Source: Candidatus Aminicenantota bacterium (GTDB taxonomy: Bacteria; Acidobacteriota; Aminicenantia; Aminicenantales; Saccharicenantaceae). Taken from it: 35,649 bases of DNA. Every line of letters starts with the position of its first letter. Position 1 is the first letter of the stretch. Below are positions 16,659 to 24,007 of this stretch, piece after piece. The notes beneath the pieces are model-generated. The model worked only from the letters and a program-made list of their open reading frames with translations. It had not been told where the DNA came from and did no database searches. Position numbers and translations under genes: made by a program. The stretch spans positions 1 through 35,649 of the forward strand of contig JABLWX010000021.1 in NCBI GenBank assembly GCA_013178315.1. The letters are read 5' to 3'.

Positions 16659-18659
16659 ATGGAGACTGCCAAGAAATCCCTGCCGCCTGAAGCCTACCGC
16701 GAGCTGGGACCCGGTGAAAAGTACACCCCGCTGGTTCCGGCCGAGAGGCTCATTCCCGAAGTTACTGCCCGCTCGGTGCTCTGGGGCCTGTTCATGGCCC
16801 TGTTCTTCACCTTTTCCATGGCCTACCTGGGCCTTAAGGTCGGAACGGTGCCCGAAGCGGCCATCCCCATCGCCATCCTGGCCGTGGGCCTGGGTTACAC
16901 CTATTCCCGCAAGAATACCATCCTGGAAAACGTCATCATCCAGTCCATCGGGGCCGCCTCGGGAGCCCTGGTGGCCGGGGCCATCTTCACCATTCCGGCC
17001 CTGTTCATCATCGGCCTGCCCATCGATATCTTCAAGATTTTTCTGTCAACTTTCCTGGGCGGCTGCCTGGGCATATTGTTCCTGATTCCACTGCGCCGCT
17101 ATTTCTGCGTTGAGCAGCACGGGAAACTGCCCTTCCCCGAGGCCACGGCCACCACCGAGATCCTGGTCTCGGGAGAAGGCGGCGGCGATCAGGCCAGGCC
17201 GCTGATTCTGGGAGTAATAATTTCCGGTATCTACGAGTTCCTGTCCATCGGCGTCCGGCTGTGGGACGAAGTCATCACCTTCCGCTTCCTGCCGTTCATG
17301 GACCGGCTGGCCGAAAAGAGCCGGATGGTCCTGAAGATTGACGCCCTGTCCGCCTTCCTGGGCCTGGGCTATGTCATCGGCCTGCGCTACAACGCCATCA
17401 TCGTGGCCGGTGGCCTGCTCTCCCACTTTGCCTTCATCCCGGTCATCTGGTTCCTCGGACAGCATTTTACCGAGGCCATCTATCCCGGGAAAATCCCCAT
17501 CGCCCAGATGAGCGAGGTCCAGATCTTCACCACCTACGTTCGTTACATCGGCATCGGGGCCATCTTCATGGCCGGGGTGCTGGGAATAATCAAGTCCCTG
17601 CCCATCATGGCCCGGGCCTTCTCCCTTGGTTTCAAGGAAATTCTCAAGGGCAAGCAGGCTTCGGCCGAAACCATCCGGACCGACCGCGACCTGAAGATGT
17701 CCACCATCATCGCCGGCATCCTGGTTACGGCCGTGGCCATCTTTTTCTACTTCCTCTGGATTTCCAACCTGAAATTCGCCCTGATCGGGGTGGTCATCTG
17801 CCTGGTCCTGTCTTTCCTGTTCACCACGGTGGCCGCCACGGCCATTGCCATCGTCGGCACCAACCCGGTCTCGGGCATGACACTGATCACCCTGATCCTG
17901 TCCAGTGTCATTCTCATAGGCGCGGGACTGTCGGGTCAGGAAGGCATGGGTGTCGCCCTGCTAATCGGAGCCGTGGTCTGCACCGCCCTGGCCGTTTCCG
18001 GAAGCTTCATCACCGACCTCAAGATCGGCTACTGGATCGGAGCCACGCCACGGAACCAGGAAAGGTTCAAGTTTACCGGAATCCTGGTTTCGGCCCTGGC
18101 CGTGGGTGTGGCCATATTCATCCTGGACAAGGCCTTCTCCTTCCAGAGCGGGGCCCTGGCCGCTCCCCAGGCTAACCTGATGGCCGCGGTCATCAGGTCG
18201 CTGATGTCCAAGGAGCCGGTGACCTGGCTGCTTTACGGCATCGGGGCCTCGATTGCCCTGGTGGCCGAGCTCTGCAAGATTCCGCCGCTGCCCCTGGCCC
18301 TCGGCATGTACCTGCCGCTGGAACTGACTACCCCGCTTCTCGTGGGCGGATTCCTGTCCCACCTGGTTAAGAAATCAAGCCAGGACAAGGAGCTGGCCGA
18401 GAAGAGGCACAACCGGGGCATGCTGATTTCTTCCGGTTTCATCGCCGGCGGAGCCCTGATGGGAATTGTCCTGGCCGTCCTGAAGCTGGCCAAGCTTGAC
18501 CACTACGTCAGCCTGGGCATACCCATGGTCCTGGAAAACGGCAAGTGGGTTGACGGAACCCCGGCCGGCTGGTTCAGCCAGTACGGTGAAATCATCAGCC
18601 TGGTGGTCTTCATCCTGCTGGTCGGTTTCGTCTACTGGCAATCAAAAAAGGAAAAATGA
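16659..18659 (+). CDS. OPT family oligopeptide transporter
   Basis: A 666-residue inner-membrane transporter with about 14-16 hydrophobic helices. It starts with the family-like PLVPAERLIPEVTARSVLWGL segment and then YLGLKVGTVPEAAIPIAILA. Later features are LPFPEATATTEIL, RYNAIIVAGGLLSH, GTNPVSGMT and LPLALGMYLPLELTTP, typical of bacterial OPT proteins that import small peptides or metal-peptide chelates with protons. AAGGAGG at 16648-16654 sets ATG 16659. It is followed after 22 bases by an aminopeptidase gene, so uptake of peptides and their hydrolysis are probably coupled. Transport specificity is not visible in the sequence. Confidence 0.94.
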   Translation: METAKKSLPPEAYRELGPGEKYTPLVPAERLIPEVTARSVLWGLFMALFFTFSMAYLGLKVGTVPEAAIPIAILAVGLGYTYSRKNTILENVIIQSIGAASGALVAGAIFTIPALFIIGLPIDIFKIFLSTFLGGCLGILFLIPLRRYFCVEQHGKLPFPEATATTEILVSGEGGGDQARPLILGVIISGIYEFLSIGVRLWDEVITFRFLPFMDRLAEKSRMVLKIDALSAFLGLGYVIGLRYNAIIVAGGLLSHFAFIPVIWFLGQHFTEAIYPGKIPIAQMSEVQIFTTYVRYIGIGAIFMAGVLGIIKSLPIMARAFSLGFKEILKGKQASAETIRTDRDLKMSTIIAGILVTAVAIFFYFLWISNLKFALIGVVICLVLSFLFTTVAATAIAIVGTNPVSGMTLITLILSSVILIGAGLSGQEGMGVALLIGAVVCTALAVSGSFITDLKIGYWIGATPRNQERFKFTGILVSALAVGVAIFILDKAFSFQSGALAAPQANLMAAVIRSLMSKEPVTWLLYGIGASIALVAELCKIPPLPLALGMYLPLELTTPLLVGGFLSHLVKKSSQDKELAEKRHNRGMLISSGFIAGGALMGIVLAVLKLAKLDHYVSLGIPMVLENGKWVDGTPAGWFSQYGEIISLVVFILLVGFVYWQSKKEK

Positions 18660-18681
18660 ACTAAAAGAAAGGAAAGAATAA

Positions 18682-19629
18682 ATGAAAGCCACCAAACTCT
18701 ACCAGGCCGCTGAAAAGGCCATCTTTCAGTCCCTTAAGCTCAAACCGGGGGAGAACTTCCTCCTGGTCACCGATAAGCAAAAAATGGAAATAGCCGAAGC
18801 CCTGGCCTTTTACGCCAAGAAGGCCGGAGCGGAAACCACCACCTACCTGATGACCGAGACCCTGCGGCCGATAACCGAACCCACCAAATTGTTCAAGCTG
18901 CTGACGGAAAAGGCAGATGTCATCACCTACCTCCTGGATGCCCGGATCCAGGAAAAACCCTTCCGCGGCTTCATGGTCAGCCAGGGGATGAAGCTCAGCC
19001 GCATCTGCATGATGCCCGGGATAACCGTGGACATGATGGAAAGGCTGGTCAACATCGATTTCACCAGGATGAACGAGTTCACCAAGAAGGTCATCAGGGC
19101 GATGAAAGATGCCGACCGGGTAATCATCGAAAACGAAGCCGGAACCAACATCAGCTTCAGCGTCAAGGGACGGGAGTGGCACAACGACAACGGCGACATC
19201 GGTAAAAAGGGCAAGCACGGCAACCTGCCGGCCGGCGAATGCTACACCTGCCCGGTGGAAGAAACCTTTACCGGCAAGCTGGTCATCAGCCTGATCGACG
19301 ACAAGCTGGGCCATGGCGAGATGGAGTTCAAGGAAGGCCGCCTCCTGCGCTGGAAGGGTAAAGGCATCGAGGCCATAGTGAAGAATATAGGCTCCGACCA
19401 GACCGGTTTTATCATCGGCGAGTTCGGCATCGGCACCAACCCCGGGGCCCGCATCTGCCCCAACATGCTGGAAGCGGAAAAGGCCTTCGGCACGGTTCAC
19501 TTTGCCATCGGCGATTCCTACGGAATCGGGAAGAACAAGAGCAAGCACCACTACGATGCCCTGGTGGACAAGGTGACCATCATCGCCAAGGGGAAATACA
19601 TAGCCAAGAACGGCAAATTCCTGATCTGA
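18682..19629 (+). CDS. M29-like (AmpS/aminopeptidase T type) aminopeptidase
   Basis: A 315-residue cytosolic metallo-aminopeptidase of the COG2309 type, expected to release N-terminal residues from peptides. Family-like segments are AGTNISFSVKGREW, GEFGIGTNPGARI and AIGDSYGIGKNKSKHHYDALV, which carry likely metal ligands (the glutamate of GEFGIG and histidine/aspartate in the HHYDALV stretch). The protein is shorter than classical M29 enzymes (about 370-410) and may be a compact thermophile-type member. It is co-transcribed with the OPT transporter just upstream. No signal peptide is seen. Confidence 0.85.
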   Translation: MKATKLYQAAEKAIFQSLKLKPGENFLLVTDKQKMEIAEALAFYAKKAGAETTTYLMTETLRPITEPTKLFKLLTEKADVITYLLDARIQEKPFRGFMVSQGMKLSRICMMPGITVDMMERLVNIDFTRMNEFTKKVIRAMKDADRVIIENEAGTNISFSVKGREWHNDNGDIGKKGKHGNLPAGECYTCPVEETFTGKLVISLIDDKLGHGEMEFKEGRLLRWKGKGIEAIVKNIGSDQTGFIIGEFGIGTNPGARICPNMLEAEKAFGTVHFAIGDSYGIGKNKSKHHYDALVDKVTIIAKGKYIAKNGKFLI

Positions 19630-20325
19630 GCCGATTCTCGGACAGGAAAAAACACATCATAAATATTAATGAAGACAGGCTGGCTTTCTGCCTGGCCGGA
19701 TAGGGAAAATAGCTCGTTCAGCTGTAATATTGACAGGTTGGTCTTCGCCTTCTCAGGCCTCGAAGCGAAATCTTTCTGGCTCCGGAGCACCGGGCTTCCC
19801 TGGTTAAGATATTATCCGGGGATCTCCAAGCGGCCCCTGTCTCCTTCCAGTACCCTTCCTAAAAATAAAGCCACACCGGTTCCTGGGGCGCAGGGCCGAC
19901 GAAGTCGAGGTCATTCAAATCAAGCCTCGCCGGGTGGTGTTAAATGCTTCCTCGCGTCTGGCAGGTAAAGCCTTCTTGTCACTCCCGAAGACGGTGGTCA
20001 ACGATCATTGACGCCACGGGCTATTAGGGGTGGGAAGCTGCCATTTATTCCAAACAGGAATGAAACTTGATTGCCCGCCTTCATTACCTTTTGACTGTGA
20101 TAAGTTAATCACTATCGTGATACTACCATATTGCTGATACCGATTAGGCCAGCGCTCCATATAACACTCTTCGAACCCATGGTTGATGCCCTCGGGACTG
20201 ATTTGTACACCCCATGAGAATATTCCATTTTTATATGCGTCTTTGGTAAAGATGCTAAAAATGCCGGGTCGGGTCATAATGGCTGGCACGCCACTTGCTC
20301 TTTAACCTGGCGAAAGGAGGTTAAC
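19630..20325. other. Gene-poor gap, 696 bp
   Basis: No convincing gene or RNA was found. The 3' half (about 20000-20290) is more AT-rich than its flanks and contains a 90-residue open frame on the minus strand (GTG 20289 or ATG 20277, down to 20005). Its composition looks protein-like (ISPEGINHGFEECY, then MERWPNRYQQYG), but it has no ribosome site and no family I know; it may be a remnant. A plus-strand frame at 19669-19968 has unnatural composition. The last bases (20313-20320) are the AAAGGAGG of the next gene. Confidence 0.5.
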
Positions 20326-20550
20326 ATGAAAAAGGCATTAGCCGTTACTCTGAGCACAATTATTATTTTATCCACACTTTCGCTTATTCCCCTGGCCAGC
20401 CAGACCGTGAACCCGGCCGATTCCTGCTGGGACAACTGGGAAAGATGCCGGGCCCGGGCCCTGGAGTCTGACTTCGGCCCAATAAGAACCACCATGGCCC
20501 TGACCCTGTGCGACATCGCCCTGGGCAAATGCTTGCTTAACGCCATCTGA
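20326..20550 (+). CDS. Small exported peptide with two CX6C pairs (copy 1)
   Basis: A 74-residue precursor not covered by any family I can name. A basic start (MKK), a hydrophobic stretch (about 4-24) and a possible cleavage after SLIPLAS give a signal peptide. The mature part of about 45-50 residues has cysteines at 34, 41, 62 and 69, two CX6C pairs with 20 residues between. A seven-residue step places each pair on one helix face, so a disulfide-stapled helical hairpin, similar in principle to twin-CX9C proteins, is an inference. AAAGGAGG at 20313-20320 supports ATG 20326. It is followed 17 bases later by a paralogue and then by a terminator. Confidence 0.8.
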   Translation: MKKALAVTLSTIIILSTLSLIPLASQTVNPADSCWDNWERCRARALESDFGPIRTTMALTLCDIALGKCLLNAI

Positions 20551-20567
20551 TTAAACAAGGAGGACTC

Positions 20568-20801
20568 GTGAGAAGAAAACTGGCTCTGGCCCTTGCCATC
20601 CTGATCGGATTGTCAATCCTCCTCAGTTCACCTTCGACCTCCCGGGCAACTGAAAAACAGGATATCTGCCTTTTAATCTTTGAGAGATGCGTGGCCCGGG
20701 CTCTGCTTGCCGACACGAGTTTTCTTGCCACCGTTGCTGCTCTCCAGCTCTGCGACAACCAAAGGCTCGCCTGTTATATTCTGATGGCGATAATGATCTG
20801 A
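20568..20801 (+). CDS. Small exported peptide with two CX6C pairs (copy 2)
   Basis: A 77-residue paralogue of the preceding peptide. It has a signal peptide (MRRK, then hydrophobic about 5-19, cleavage likely near ATSRA/TEKQD) and cysteines again at 34, 41, 62 and 69. Shared positions include a W/F-E-R-C at 38-41, A-R-A-L at 43-46, D49, and A-L-x-L-C-D at 58-63, while the rest differs strongly, so selection has kept the cysteine frame. The start is GTG 20568 with AAGGAGG at 20557-20563. The stop lies just ahead of an intrinsic terminator. The function is unknown: a secreted signal, toxin or scaffold peptide is possible. Confidence 0.8.
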   Translation: MRRKLALALAILIGLSILLSSPSTSRATEKQDICLLIFERCVARALLADTSFLATVAALQLCDNQRLACYILMAIMI

Positions 20802-20810
20802 ACAGCGGGG

Positions 20811-20851
20811 AAAAAAGGGGCTCAGGCCAAAAAGGTCAGGGCCCCTTTTTT
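20811..20851 (+). terminator. Rho-independent terminator after the peptide pair
   Basis: A-rich lead (AAAAAAGGGGC), inner stem GGCC/GGTC with an AAAAA loop (one G-U pair), outer GGGGC/GCCCC pairing and a tail of six T (20846-20851). It should end or attenuate transcripts between the two peptides and the beta-propeller gene, so a high peptide-to-downstream ratio is possible. Confidence 0.85.
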
Positions 20852-20876
20852 GCAAACTTATAGAAGGAGGATTAAG

Positions 20877-21884
20877 ATGACGAAAACAAAAGGGCAAACC
20901 AGGTTCCCGGACGGATTAATCGGGTTGCTCCTTCTGACTATTTTAATAATCATTCCACATTCTACACAGGGGCAGCAGGTCAAAATCCGGACAGCCAGAG
21001 AGCTTCCGCTGGCCGGAGCCAAGGACCGGCCTTTCTTCTTCAAGCCCTTCATCATGCACCTTTCCCCGGCCGGACTCCTGGTTTCGGAATCCGGAGAAAA
21101 CTGCCTGAAGCTAATCGGAACCGATGGCCGGCTAAAAATGACCATCGGCAAGCAAGGACAGGGACCCGAGGAATTCGATTCTCCGATGGGCCTGGACCTT
21201 TTTGAAAACAGGATCTATGTAGCCGATTTCTTCAATCGCCAGGTAAAAATCTATAGTTTGGAGGGAAGGCTTCTTAGCAGTTTCAGAACCGACATAATGC
21301 CTGTTCACCTGGTGGTGCTCACCGCAGACAGGATCATCGTTTCCAACCGACCCAAACCATTTACTGACAAAGAACCCATTCTTTATTGCTACGATTCCCG
21401 GGGAACAAAGAAATGGCAGTCAGTCACCCCTTTTCCTTCACCCGATAAGGTTTATTTCAGCTTGATAAACGAAGTCTTCCTGAAAAAAGACTCTAGCAGA
21501 AACATCTACTTAGTTCATAGATACAACGACCCTCAAATCCTGAAAATTGATGCCGACGGAAGGATAACGGGAAAAATTAAACTGGATGAGTTCTATCCCC
21601 TTCACCGTGTCGAGATCCCTCTCAAAAGCGGGAAAAAACAAATCACCATAATCTGCTGGAATATAGCCCACCACGGGGATAAGTTTTACCTCCAGGTCCC
21701 GGATAAAGATGCCCGGGGTGACTTTGTTCCGGGAAAAGAAGTCTTCGTTATCGACGGCAATGGCCAGGTAGTCGAAAAAATAAGATTTCCCCAGGCCGTC
21801 CGTCTCCTGACCACCGACGGCTCAACCTTCTACGTTATTAATTCGGAAGATGAACTCTATGCCTACTGGGTGGACCAGGAATGA
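20877..21884 (+). CDS. Exported 6-bladed beta-propeller (NHL-like) protein
   Basis: A 335-residue protein with a signal or anchor segment (about 13-31, GLIGLLLLTILIIIP) and a beta-propeller body. Propeller-type repeats read LKLIGTDGRLKMTIGKQGQGPEEF, MGLDLFENRIYVADFFNRQVKIYSLEGRLL and ILKIDADGRITGKI, which match the 6-bladed NHL-like proteins often found with redox-active or peptide genes. No catalytic residues are evident; a binding role at the cell surface or periplasm is inferred. AAGGAGG at 20864-20870 supports ATG 20877 over the upstream TTG 20850, which falls in the terminator tail. It overlaps the next gene by 4 bases. Confidence 0.85.
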   Translation: MTKTKGQTRFPDGLIGLLLLTILIIIPHSTQGQQVKIRTARELPLAGAKDRPFFFKPFIMHLSPAGLLVSESGENCLKLIGTDGRLKMTIGKQGQGPEEFDSPMGLDLFENRIYVADFFNRQVKIYSLEGRLLSSFRTDIMPVHLVVLTADRIIVSNRPKPFTDKEPILYCYDSRGTKKWQSVTPFPSPDKVYFSLINEVFLKKDSSRNIYLVHRYNDPQILKIDADGRITGKIKLDEFYPLHRVEIPLKSGKKQITIICWNIAHHGDKFYLQVPDKDARGDFVPGKEVFVIDGNGQVVEKIRFPQAVRLLTTDGSTFYVINSEDELYAYWVDQE

Positions 21885-22372
21885 AGAAAGCGGTCGTTAT
21901 TCTCCCAGTTCTTATTCTTTTGCTCATTATTTTTTGGCCTGAAGTTCTCCTGCCTTCCGCCGACCTCCAGACCCGGGGGCCCGCCATTTTCTCCTCGCTC
22001 GAAGAGGTCACCGGCTACCGGGAAGGGCCCCTGGTCCTGGTGTTCATATCGCTGACCTGCCATGTCTGCTGGGAAGAACTCTTTGAGATGAAGGATTTTG
22101 TGGACGGGATGGCTCTGCCGGTCACTCTGGTTGGCGTCTCTGCCGAAAACCGGGAGCGGCTGGTTCAATTCATCCGCCGCTATTCCTTCAGCTATCCGGT
22201 AATCGAAGACAGGAACAAGACCCTGTTCAGGCGATTCCGGGTCAGGCTGGAGCCGTTTGTGGTAATCCTGGATTCTTCCGGGGAAGTTTTTCACCTGGAT
22301 GACCCGGCCCTTGATTTTGAGACCAGAAGAGAGTTAAACAAGAAAAAAATCCTGGAAGTTGCTGCAAAATAA
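21881..22372 (+). CDS. Membrane-anchored thioredoxin-like (redoxin) protein
   Basis: A 163-residue protein with an N-terminal membrane helix (about 4-24) and a periplasmic thioredoxin fold. The active-site CxxC is in LTCHVCWEEL (about residues 60-63), following the strand PLVLVFISL. A GVSAENRERLVQFIRRY region and the cis-proline-side strand RLEPFVVILDSSGEV are like AhpC/TlpA-type redoxins. It should reduce, oxidise or isomerise disulfides of an exported partner. ATG overlaps the propeller stop by 4 bases. The four-cysteine secreted peptides upstream are obvious candidate substrates, but this is inferred from proximity. Confidence 0.88.
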   Translation: MKKAVVILPVLILLLIIFWPEVLLPSADLQTRGPAIFSSLEEVTGYREGPLVLVFISLTCHVCWEELFEMKDFVDGMALPVTLVGVSAENRERLVQFIRRYSFSYPVIEDRNKTLFRRFRVRLEPFVVILDSSGEVFHLDDPALDFETRRELNKKKILEVAAK

Positions 22373-22393
22373 GCCTCCGTCAATAATGGTGTC

Positions 22394-22415
22394 GCCCCTT
22401 GCTGCGAAAGGGGGC
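22394..22415 (+). terminator. Weak hairpin after the thioredoxin-like gene
   Basis: GCCCCTT (22394-22400) pairs with AAGGGGGC (22408-22415) with one bulged G and a 7-base loop. It is followed by ATTCTATTT, not a clean T-tract. It lies 22 bases after the thioredoxin-like stop, so a weak terminator is plausible. Confidence 0.35.
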
Positions 22416-23628
22416 AATTCTATTTAAGCCGGCTGACTTTAGCCGGACTTTTACGGAAGATGCGCCCATAATCCAGGTCCAGCCATTAAATTTCCAGTAT
22501 CCCGCCGCTCTCATACCGACCCCTCAGACTAAAGAACAGGTCTTGGCCGGAAAGAACTTTTTTGTTGAAAAATCCCTTTTTTTAATAAATTATAGAAGCG
22601 GAGCCCGGAAATTAACAAACCCGAACCGGATTAAATTAACTGAAATGAGCCAGTTCGACCTGAAAAAACTTCTGCCCTGCTACCAGGAAGTGGCCATCCT
22701 GAAATATGGCGGCACCCTGGACTTCAAGCGGCTGGAAAAATCCATGGAGCCGGTTCGCCTGGGGCGGGAAGAGTTTTCCAACCAGCACCTGGAGATGCTG
22801 GAGCGCGACAACCTTTTCCCGGCCTGGTGGAAATTGCCGAAGTTGATCGGGCCGGAGCTCGAAGTTCTGAAAGGAGCTTTCCGGAACATCCAGCCCCGGG
22901 ACCAGGACCTGGTCCAGAAGCTTTTTGATATCTTCAAGAACATAGAGGTCCTGTCCTGCCTGCTCCGGGTCATCTGCCCGCAGCATTACGGAATTTACAG
23001 CGCCCCGGTGGAGAACCTGCTGTCCATCAAGGCCGAAACCCCGGTCAGAAAATACCTGGTTTACCTGGAAAACCTCACCGAACTCCAGGAAGAATATGGC
23101 CTGGAGCGGATAGCTGACGTGGACATGGCCCTTTTTGCCCTCTGCTGCCTGCTCAATGAAGGCTACATCAGGCAAAACCCTGAATACCATCAAATCTATC
23201 TTGACTACCTGGAGCGACCAAACCTGGTCAAGAAAATTTCAGCCCGCAACGCTCTCAGGAATATCCGACAGGAAAATATCTACTACCTGGACCTGGCCGA
23301 GTCCTTCCTGGAAAACGACCCGGAGATAGCCGGCATCCTGGCCGGAAAGGAACTGGAATGCCTTATTAACAGGCTATTTTCTGAACTCCAGACCAGGCAC
23401 AAAATCTATCCGCCGGGTCCGATGCCCGAGAAACTCGAGGAGCTGGCTCTCAGGAAGGTTTTCAGCGACCAGGTGAAAGAAGACATACAAAAATGGTGGG
23501 ACACCAGGAATGATTGCGTCCATCTCAACCTGGCCGAAGCCAGCGAACCCGAGCTAAATCAATTGCGGGCCCGCGTCCGCCAGATGATCACCGGCCTGTG
23601 GGAGATAAAGGACAGAATCGAATCCTGA
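22399..23628 (+). CDS. Unrecognised protein with C-terminal HEPN-like R-x4-H motif
   Basis: A reading frame of 409 codons with host-like codon use; I do not recognise the family. The start is uncertain: TTG 22399 has no ribosome site and lies in a hairpin, while TTG 22543 and ATG 22645 are alternatives. The body is mainly helical, with a FPAWWKLP segment and several Leu-rich helices. The C-terminal about 45 residues read KWWDTRNDCVHLNLAEASEP, giving R370 and H375 (R-x4-H) before a long closing helix. That is the spacing of HEPN RNase or HEPN-like domains, so a defence, toxin or RNA-processing role is possible. There is no signal peptide. It lies between the thioredoxin-like operon and the restriction island. 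Confidence 0.6.
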   Translation: MLRKGAILFKPADFSRTFTEDAPIIQVQPLNFQYPAALIPTPQTKEQVLAGKNFFVEKSLFLINYRSGARKLTNPNRIKLTEMSQFDLKKLLPCYQEVAILKYGGTLDFKRLEKSMEPVRLGREEFSNQHLEMLERDNLFPAWWKLPKLIGPELEVLKGAFRNIQPRDQDLVQKLFDIFKNIEVLSCLLRVICPQHYGIYSAPVENLLSIKAETPVRKYLVYLENLTELQEEYGLERIADVDMALFALCCLLNEGYIRQNPEYHQIYLDYLERPNLVKKISARNALRNIRQENIYYLDLAESFLENDPEIAGILAGKELECLINRLFSELQTRHKIYPPGPMPEKLEELALRKVFSDQVKEDIQKWWDTRNDCVHLNLAEASEPELNQLRARVRQMITGLWEIKDRIES

Positions 23629-23827
23629 ATATCTAATCATCAACAACCCTAACCTGACCGGAGAATCCGGCAAAAGTCCGGGAAAAAGGAATATGCCACC
23701 GATTTCTTGTAGAGTGCTGAGTTATGATGGCCGGCAGACCCGAGGGTAACCCCACCCCTCCCCCTCTCTTTTATAATAAATGAAAAGATTTAAAATTCAC
23801 CTCAAAAGGGGATTCTCTTAGAAATCG

Positions 23828-23850
23828 ATTTTTAATAGATAATTAAAAAT
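23828..23850. repeat. AT-rich 9-bp inverted repeat
   Basis: ATTTTTAAT (23828-23836) and ATTAAAAAT (23842-23850) are exact inverted copies with a 5-base AGATA loop. It is 90 bp upstream of the hsdM promoter and could be a protein-binding site or a weak terminator on either strand. Confidence 0.5.
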
Positions 23851-23942
23851 ATATGCAGGAGAGAGGGTCAGAATATCGGTTCTGTGTTAAGAACTGGTTT
23901 TGCTTTCCTTTCAGAGCACGAATAGACTCACTTAATTACATT

Positions 23943-23971
23943 TTGATGTGCTGATGGGAATCGAATATAAT
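23943..23971 (+). promoter_or_regulatory. Sigma70-type promoter of the hsd island
   Basis: TTGATG (23943-23948), exactly 17 bp, then a perfect TATAAT (23966-23971). Transcription would begin near 23978, about 30 bp before the hsdM start, giving a short leader. Confidence 0.8.
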
Positions 23972-23980
23972 TTTACCAAA

Positions 23981-23990
23981 TAATCGATTA
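23981..23990. promoter_or_regulatory. Palindrome at the hsdM transcript start
   Basis: TAATCGATTA is a perfect 10-bp palindrome just downstream of the predicted start of transcription, a suitable place for a repressor to block the promoter. No controller gene is adjacent, so the binding protein is unknown. Confidence 0.35.
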
Positions 23991-24007
23991 ATCACAGCAG
24001 AGGTAAC

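Larger units (their letters stand above)
23629..24007. other. AT-rich intergenic region upstream of hsdM, 379 bp
   Basis: No gene was seen. The composition drops sharply in GC after about 23770 and marks the left edge of the defence island. It holds an AT-rich 9-bp inverted repeat (23828-23850), a near-consensus promoter (23943-23971), a palindrome at 23981-23990 and the hsdM ribosome site. No tRNA, integrase or flanking direct repeat was found. Confidence 0.6.

Noticed and set aside
19669..19968. 99-codon plus-strand frame in the gap after the aminopeptidase
   Set aside because: No ribosome site, unnatural composition (Ser, Pro and Arg rich with a poor helix/strand pattern) and no motif.
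20326..20801. Lanthipeptide or bacteriocin precursors with a double-glycine leader
   Set aside because: No GG cleavage site and no modification enzyme or peptidase-ABC transporter nearby; the N-termini look like ordinary signal peptides.
20877..20877. TTG 20850 as the start of the beta-propeller gene
   Set aside because: It falls in the tail of the terminator and lacks a ribosome site, while ATG 20877 has AAGGAGG 6 bases upstream.
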